From: Halomonas elongata | GTDB lineage: Bacteria > Pseudomonadota > Gammaproteobacteria > Pseudomonadales > Halomonadaceae | Direction: 5' to 3' | Length of the DNA: 64,000 bases | NCBI RefSeq assembly: GCF_029081005.1 | Contig: NZ_JAJQTQ010000003.1 | Coordinates: 1 to 64,000, forward strand | Shown here: positions 59,304-64,000 of the stretch, in pieces | How positions within the stretch are numbered: position 1 is the first letter of the stretch | How the letters are laid out: the number at the start of each line of letters is the position of its first letter | Position numbers and translations under genes: made by a program | Notes under the pieces: generated by a model | The model's input: only the letters and a program-made list of their open reading frames with translations | Databases searched by the model: none | Told to the model about the DNA's origin: nothing

Positions 59304-62069
59304 TCAGGCGTAGCTCGGGGGAGGAACCGGGGCGGAGGCGATGGCGGCGGGTGCCGGCGTGTCACCCTGGATGCGCTCGAGCAACTGGCCCGCCAGGGCG
59401 ATGGCCTCGTCGCGATGACGGATGTGCTGCTTCTGATACAGGCTGCGAATATGCGTCTTGATGGTCGTGGGGGCCACGTTGAGACGTTCGGCGATCCGTT
59501 CGTTGGAGAGGCCGGCGTGGATCAGGCCGAGGATCTGCCATTCGCGTCGTGTCAGCGGTGAGGTGCGGATCAACTCGGGCACATCGGGGCGCGCGACCAG
59601 GTCGGCGATCACGGCATCGTCGAGCATCAGGCGAACCGCACGTCCGTAGTTGCATCGCCGCCGGCTCAGGTCGAGCAGGCGCTCGGCACGCTGACGCGTC
59701 AGTGTGTCCAGGGTGTCGTCCTCCAGCAGGAGGTCGAGCATGGGGGCCAGGTTATCATCCAGGCGCAGAAAGCTGCCGACCAGGGCGGTACGCGAGGCCA
59801 GCTCCAGGGCTTGTTCGAGATGCGGAAGGGCAGCATGACGACGGCCGGCCAGCCACTCGAGCTGGGCCAGGCAGAGCCGATTGCGATTGGCGTCCGTCAC
59901 CAGTCCCAGGCGTCGTGTCTGTGTCTCCAGGGTCTCGAGCAGCTCGCGTGCCGACGCGAAGTGTCCCAGGTACATGAGGGCCCGGGCATGGTTGCGGGCA
60001 TTGCACTGGGTGAAGTGGTTGGTGGCATCGGCCGGGCTGGCCTCCGGGGCGTCCTGACGCCAACGCTCGATGGCCTCCAGGTCGTGCTGGCTCGCCCACC
60101 AGCTGAGCAGGGTGGTGTGGGCATTGGCCCGCCAGTCGATATGGTAGTCGCCGTCGGCCAGGGCCTTCCGAATACGGCGGACATGGTCGCTGCACTGGGT
60201 ATGATCGCCTTTCGCCAGGGCGATCTTGGCCAGGCTGATGTGGCACTGCAGGGTCCAGTGCTCGCCTTGGTTGTCGAGCACGGCGATACCATCGAGCGCC
60301 GCCTGCTCGGCCTCGTCGAGGCGATGCCATTCCCACAGCAACTGGCTGCGGATGCGATGCACGAATTCGACGATGGGCAGGTGCTGCAGTCGTCGGCGCT
60401 CGATATGTGCCACGGCGCGCTGCTGGACGTCGTGCGCGGCCTGCAGTCGACCCATGGCGAACAGGGTCTCCGATTCGTGGCAATGGGCCCAGAGCAGGCG
60501 TTGGTCGTCACCGCGCCGGCGCGCTTCGCGAGCGACATCGCGAACGCGACGCAGTGATTCGTCCAGGTATCCCTGCACGAAGCGGGATTCGCAGAGAATC
60601 GTGGCGGCCGCCAGCGGCATGCCGGGCAGGTAGGTGGCAGGGAGGTTCAGGGCGCGTTCGGCCAGCGGTGCGGCGTGTCGGGCCTCGCCGCGGTTGATGG
60701 CGAGCTGGGCGCGCAGGGTGTCGAACTCGGCGCTGAGCGCCTGCCACTCGTCCCGGTCGCGTCGCGCCTCGATCCAGCCGATGACACGTTCGGTGTGCGC
60801 GAACTGATACTGGGCGTGGGTGACCCAGCCCCACAACAGCGTCAATCGGGGCGAGGCCGACAGGCGCGTGTCGCCGAGCACGTCAAGAGCGCGTGCCAGC
60901 GGGGCACATTGTCCACGATCGAGCAACCCTGGTCCTTCGGCTTCGACCAGCGTGGCCAGGGCCTCGGGGTCCTGTGCCTCGGTCATCTGTGCTACCGCCA
61001 GGGCAGAATCGCCCATGGCCAGCCAGGCCTGACTGGCTCGGCGATGCAGGTCACGCTGGGCATCCAGGCTGAGTTCCCCGCGACAGTAGCGCAGGTACTG
61101 GGCAAATAGCGGATGGAAACGACACCAGGGCGAGTGGGGATCGTCGCGTTCGATGAAGAGTCCGGCCTGCTCCAGCGCCTCGAGGCGGCGTCCGGCATGC
61201 TGGCCCTCGAGCAGCCGGGCGACCAGGTGGGGTGAGAAACGCTCGAGCACGCCGAGCTGGTGCATCAGGATACGGTCCGACTCCTCCAGTGCCTCGTGCA
61301 TCAAATCGTCGAACCAGGCCACGAAGTCGGGGTGACCACCGCCCAGTCGTTCCAGAAGCGCATCGAAACTGGCGGTGGTAGTGGTGCGTTCGAACAGCCA
61401 GTTGATGGCCATGGCCCAGCCGCCGGTGAGCCGCAGGGCGCGTTCGAGGCTGACCCGGGTGGGCGGAAAGCTCAGCAGCTGGTCGCTCAGCGCGCGGCTG
61501 TCGTCGAGGGTAAAGGCCAGTTGCGTCGGGCCGAGCTCCTCCAGTTCGCCGCGCAGGCGCATGGCGGCGAGTCCAAGGTCCGGGCGTGAACGGGATATCA
61601 CGGTCAGGGTCAACCAGCGAGGCTGATGGCGCAGCCAGTAACGCAAGGCCTCCAGCAGCACCGGTGAACGCAGGTGTTCGAATTCGTCGATGACCAGACG
61701 GCAGGGAGGCGCCTGGTCGGGCAGGACCGTCAGCCAGCCATCGATGCGCGAAGCCAGTGGCTGGGTCTCGTCGTCTTCCAGCAGTGAAAGGCCGAGGTGC
61801 TGGCGACAGAGTGTGCCCAGCGCGGCGGCGAAGTAGCGCGCGAAGCGCACCGGGTCATCGTCCAGGGGCTCGAGGCGCAGCCAGGCGGCAGGCTGTTCGA
61901 GCGCCGGCAACCGCTCGGCCATCAGGGTGCTCTTGCCGTAACCGGAGGGGGCCTGAATCACCATCAAGCGCGTGTGCTCGCTGAGGGCGAAATGGTCGTT
62001 GAGCCGCTCGCGGGACACGGTCGTCGGGGGCAGGGTGGGGGCCATCAGCTTGTCATGGATCAACGGCAT
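59304..62069 (-). CDS. malT: MalT-type LuxR-family ATP-dependent regulator
   Basis: Large STAND-class activator, 921 residues. N-terminal PTLPPTTVSRERL and Walker A APSGYGKSTLM (about 40-50), Walker B-like LVIDEFE, a winged helix, a TPR-like superhelix (about 440-790) and a C-terminal LuxR-type HTH (LTRREWQILGLIHAGLSNERIAERLNVAPTTIKTHIRSLYQK). Length and domain order match E. coli MalT (901), which needs ATP and maltotriose. Divergent from malEF, directly upstream of the alpha-glucosidase gene. Confidence 0.92.
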   Translation of the reverse strand: MPLIHDKLMAPTLPPTTVSRERLNDHFALSEHTRLMVIQAPSGYGKSTLMAERLPALEQPAAWLRLEPLDDDPVRFARYFAAALGTLCRQHLGLSLLEDDETQPLASRIDGWLTVLPDQAPPCRLVIDEFEHLRSPVLLEALRYWLRHQPRWLTLTVISRSRPDLGLAAMRLRGELEELGPTQLAFTLDDSRALSDQLLSFPPTRVSLERALRLTGGWAMAINWLFERTTTTASFDALLERLGGGHPDFVAWFDDLMHEALEESDRILMHQLGVLERFSPHLVARLLEGQHAGRRLEALEQAGLFIERDDPHSPWCRFHPLFAQYLRYCRGELSLDAQRDLHRRASQAWLAMGDSALAVAQMTEAQDPEALATLVEAEGPGLLDRGQCAPLARALDVLGDTRLSASPRLTLLWGWVTHAQYQFAHTERVIGWIEARRDRDEWQALSAEFDTLRAQLAINRGEARHAAPLAERALNLPATYLPGMPLAAATILCESRFVQGYLDESLRRVRDVAREARRRGDDQRLLWAHCHESETLFAMGRLQAAHDVQQRAVAHIERRRLQHLPIVEFVHRIRSQLLWEWHRLDEAEQAALDGIAVLDNQGEHWTLQCHISLAKIALAKGDHTQCSDHVRRIRKALADGDYHIDWRANAHTTLLSWWASQHDLEAIERWRQDAPEASPADATNHFTQCNARNHARALMYLGHFASARELLETLETQTRRLGLVTDANRNRLCLAQLEWLAGRRHAALPHLEQALELASRTALVGSFLRLDDNLAPMLDLLLEDDTLDTLTRQRAERLLDLSRRRCNYGRAVRLMLDDAVIADLVARPDVPELIRTSPLTRREWQILGLIHAGLSNERIAERLNVAPTTIKTHIRSLYQKQHIRHRDEAIALAGQLLERIQGDTPAPAAIASAPVPPPSYA

Positions 62070-62345
62070 GCGGCACCTGAGGCAGCGTCTTAATCGTTAC
62101 AGATGCTGTCAGTATGGCGCGAATTATCGTCTTGTGGGGCGATCTGCGACCAAGGTGGTAGGCGATGGGAGAGAAGCCCCCAGGTCGAATTTGCCCCGCG
62201 AGGGGCCTACGCCCCGGGGCTACGCCACCCTGGCGGGACCGCGGGATGAGCACGTCGCGACAAGGATAGCCGAGTCTCGTGGCGATGGGGCATCGGTCCA
62301 TGGAGAGATCGATGCTTGCAGGATCATAACAAGAGGAACCGCGCT
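62070..62345. promoter_or_regulatory. Divergent malT-malE intergenic region
   Basis: 276 bp that must hold the malE promoter and malT control. A single GGGATGAG (62243-62250) resembles the MalT box core GGGGATGAGG; paired boxes as in E. coli are not evident. A GC-rich palindromic segment (GCCCCGCGAGGGGC, 62189-62202) is also present. No clear -10/-35 assigned. Confidence 0.35.
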
Positions 62346-63533
62346 ATGATACGACGCTACGCACTGCCGGCCTGCCTGGTAGCGACCGCTCTCGGAGGAT
62401 CGCCCGCGCTGGCTTTCGAGAATGATGCCCTGACGATCTGGATGGGTGACAACAAGGGCCCGGAAGGCATTCGTGAGGTAGCTGAGCGTTTCACGCAAGA
62501 AATGGGCATCGAGGTCGATATCGTCAATCCCGACAATCTCACCGATCGTTTCCAGCAGGCCGCCGGCAGCGGCAAGGGGCCGGACATCGTCATCTGGGCC
62601 CATGACCGAATGGGAGAATGGGCGCAGAGCGGGCTGCTCGAGACGGTGTCGCCGTCGGCGGCGTATCGCGAGCGCTATTTCGATTTCACCTGGGACGCGA
62701 TGGTCTGGAATGGCGAGACGTATGGCTATCCCATCTCGGTGGAGTCTCTGGGGCTGATCTACAACAAGGCACTGGTCAAGACGCCGCCGGAGAGCCTCGA
62801 GGCCCTGGCAGAACTCGACGCCGAACTGAGCGAGGAGGGCAAGAAGGCGATCCTGTTTGACTATGGCGAGCCCTATTACGGCTGGCCCCTGCTGGCTGCC
62901 AATGGCGGCTATCCCTACAAGCGGACCGCCGAGGGCTATGACGTCGGCGACATCGGCGTCAACAACGCCGGGGCCATGGAGGGCGCGCGGCGTCTGCGCG
63001 AGCTGATCGCGTCGGGGGTTCTGCCCGAGGGTACCGACTACAACGTCATGGCCTCGCGCTTCAATCGTGGCGAGGTGGCGACCATGATCAGCGGCCCCTG
63101 GGCCTGGAGCAACCTCGAGAAGAGCGGCATCGATTTCGGTGTGGCGCCCTTGCCCCGGGTGGGGGAGGCAAGGGCGAAACCTCTGTTCGGGGTGACCGCG
63201 GCCATGATCAATGCCGCCTCGCCCAACGACTTCCTGGCCATCGAATTTCTCGAAGGCTATCTGCTCGACGAGCAAGGCCTGCGGACCTTCAACAGCGATG
63301 GTTCCCTGGGTGCGGTGGCGCATCGGGCCTATCAGGCGGAACTGGGCGAGAACCCCGATATCGCCGCCACCCTGGCCAATGCCGAGATCGGCGAGCCGAT
63401 GCCCAACATTCCCGAGATGGGTGCCTTCTGGTCGGCCATGGAGCCGGCACTGCAGAACATCGGAAGTGGCCGCCAGGTGCCGCGAGCCGCTCTCGATGCT
63501 GCCGCCGAGCGCATGCGCACCTCGAATCAGTGA
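62346..63533 (+). CDS. malE: Maltose/maltodextrin-binding protein MalE
   Basis: Periplasmic receptor of the MalEFGK ABC importer, 395 residues. Signal peptide about 1-23 (SPALA), then LTIWMGDNKGPEGIREVAERFTQEMGI, GPDIVIWAHDRMGEWAQSGLL and MISGPWAWSNLEKSGIDFGVAPLP, all strongly like E. coli MalE. GAGGA precedes the ATG at 62346. Followed by malF after 62 bp. Confidence 0.95.
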   Translation: MIRRYALPACLVATALGGSPALAFENDALTIWMGDNKGPEGIREVAERFTQEMGIEVDIVNPDNLTDRFQQAAGSGKGPDIVIWAHDRMGEWAQSGLLETVSPSAAYRERYFDFTWDAMVWNGETYGYPISVESLGLIYNKALVKTPPESLEALAELDAELSEEGKKAILFDYGEPYYGWPLLAANGGYPYKRTAEGYDVGDIGVNNAGAMEGARRLRELIASGVLPEGTDYNVMASRFNRGEVATMISGPWAWSNLEKSGIDFGVAPLPRVGEARAKPLFGVTAAMINAASPNDFLAIEFLEGYLLDEQGLRTFNSDGSLGAVAHRAYQAELGENPDIAATLANAEIGEPMPNIPEMGAFWSAMEPALQNIGSGRQVPRAALDAAAERMRTSNQ

Positions 63534-63548
63534 CCCTTCCCGACATTC

Positions 63549-63580
63549 GCCCGCGTCCTGGCCCCGGTCCGGTCGCGGGC
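63549..63580 (+). terminator. Stem-loop between malE and malF
   Basis: GCCCGCG (63549-63555) pairs with CGCGGGC (63574-63580) and encloses a smaller CCGG-rich stem. E. coli has REP stem-loops at this exact position that keep malE mRNA more abundant than malF; a similar role is inferred. Confidence 0.5.
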
Positions 63581-63595
63581 GGCAGGTGACCAACC

Positions 63596-64000
63596 ATGTT
63601 CACGACCAATGCTTCACGCGGCCTGCCGCGCCATCGTTCCCGTTCCATTGCCGAGCGTTATCGCCGTTGGGTCTCGCGTGCCCTGGTGGCGGTGCTGGTG
63701 GTATTCCTGCTGTGGCTGGTGGTGGCGTTCCACCTGCGCGGGCAGTGGATGTTCGCGCTGCTTTTCCTGGTGCTGGGAGCCTCCCTGGCCGTGGTATTCG
63801 GCAAGCGCGAGCTGATGAGTCACCGCTATGTCTTTCCGGCTCTGGCCGGCATGGGCGTGTTTGTGATTTTTCCGTTGCTGTATACCGTCGGTATCAGCTT
63901 CAGCAATTACAGCTCGAGCAACCTGCTCGGTGAGGAGCGGGTTCGCGCCCAGTTTCTCGAACGCACTTATCAGGCGGAGGGCAGCGCCTTCGATTTCCGG
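63596..64000 (+). CDS. malF: Maltose ABC transporter permease MalF (5' part, cut by window end)
   Basis: First 135 codons of MalF. Two hydrophobic segments at about 29-46 and 50-68, then RYVFPALAGMGVFVIFPLLYTVGISFSNYSSSN, closely matching E. coli MalF around its third helix. The rest, and any malG, lie beyond the window. Confidence 0.92.
   Translation, partial: MFTTNASRGLPRHRSRSIAERYRRWVSRALVAVLVVFLLWLVVAFHLRGQWMFALLFLVLGASLAVVFGKRELMSHRYVFPALAGMGVFVIFPLLYTVGISFSNYSSSNLLGEERVRAQFLERTYQAEGSAFDFR

Overview
The window is GC-rich, densely coded gammaproteobacterial chromosome. The gene content points to a halophilic member of the Halomonadaceae; this is inference, no species is claimed. Support: a sodium-pumping oxaloacetate decarboxylase (oadGAB), a BetT-type choline transporter, two TRAP systems (one followed by a TeaD-like universal stress protein), a GH13 alpha-glucosidase resembling known Halomonas enzymes, and the usual gammaproteobacterial neighbourhoods ccmABCDEFGHI, smc-zipA-ligA and rnm-yciO. 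I see no prophage, transposase, rRNA or CRISPR array.

Layout. 1-1442: two identical tRNA-Arg(ACG) genes, a terminator, and convergent dusC. 1525-5053: oadGAB and its hairpin. 5140-6951: a fused acyltransferase of the OlsF type (ornithine-lipid synthesis). 6902-8075: an SOS-box-controlled LexA/UmuD-like protease without a DNA-binding domain, translationally coupled to yigZ. 8199-14998: complete cytochrome c maturation (System I) operon. 15002-22812: smc, zipA, ligA, yheU. 22898-27071: mnmC, yciI, rnm, yciO, with a DnaA-box cluster in front of mnmC. 27106-29117: an EamA exporter, a hairpin-rich repeat element with inverted termini, and an OmpK/Tsx-type outer-membrane channel. 29263-32475: operator-like palindromes and a DctPQM TRAP operon. 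32625-37586: macro-domain protein, then TAXI-type TRAP receptor, fused permease and UspA. 37656-40450: a periplasmic sulfite-oxidase-fold protein without the molybdenum-ligand cysteine, followed by a hybrid sensor kinase. 40475-47259: cra divergent from fruBKA (fructose PTS) with two Cra-like sites between. 47421-51574: aldehyde dehydrogenase, DOPA-dioxygenase-like protein, betT. 51683-56218: a Spy/CpxP-like periplasmic protein, LysE exporter plus AraC regulator, and baeSR. 56309-64000: alpha-glucoside/maltose region with a LacI regulator, alpha-glucosidase, malT, malE and the start of malF (cut by the window edge).

How it works together. The carbon genes form two sugar routes: fructose through the PTS to fructose-1,6-bisphosphate under Cra, and maltose or alpha-glucosides through an ABC importer, an intracellular glucosidase and MalT. 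Osmotic and stress functions (BetT, BaeSR with a Spy-like chaperone, UspA) fit a saline habitat.

The most unusual features are: (i) four heptanucleotide arrays of related sequence (GAGCTTC, GAGCCAC, GAGCGAC and a degenerate AAGCNNN), three of them starting within a few bases of a stop codon; (ii) the SOS-regulated HTH-less LexA-like protein coupled to yigZ; (iii) the cysteine-free molybdopterin-fold protein paired with a hybrid kinase; (iv) a 108-bp hairpin element with inverted termini in front of the EamA gene; and (v) an 18-bp palindrome between the outer-membrane channel and the DctPQM operon.
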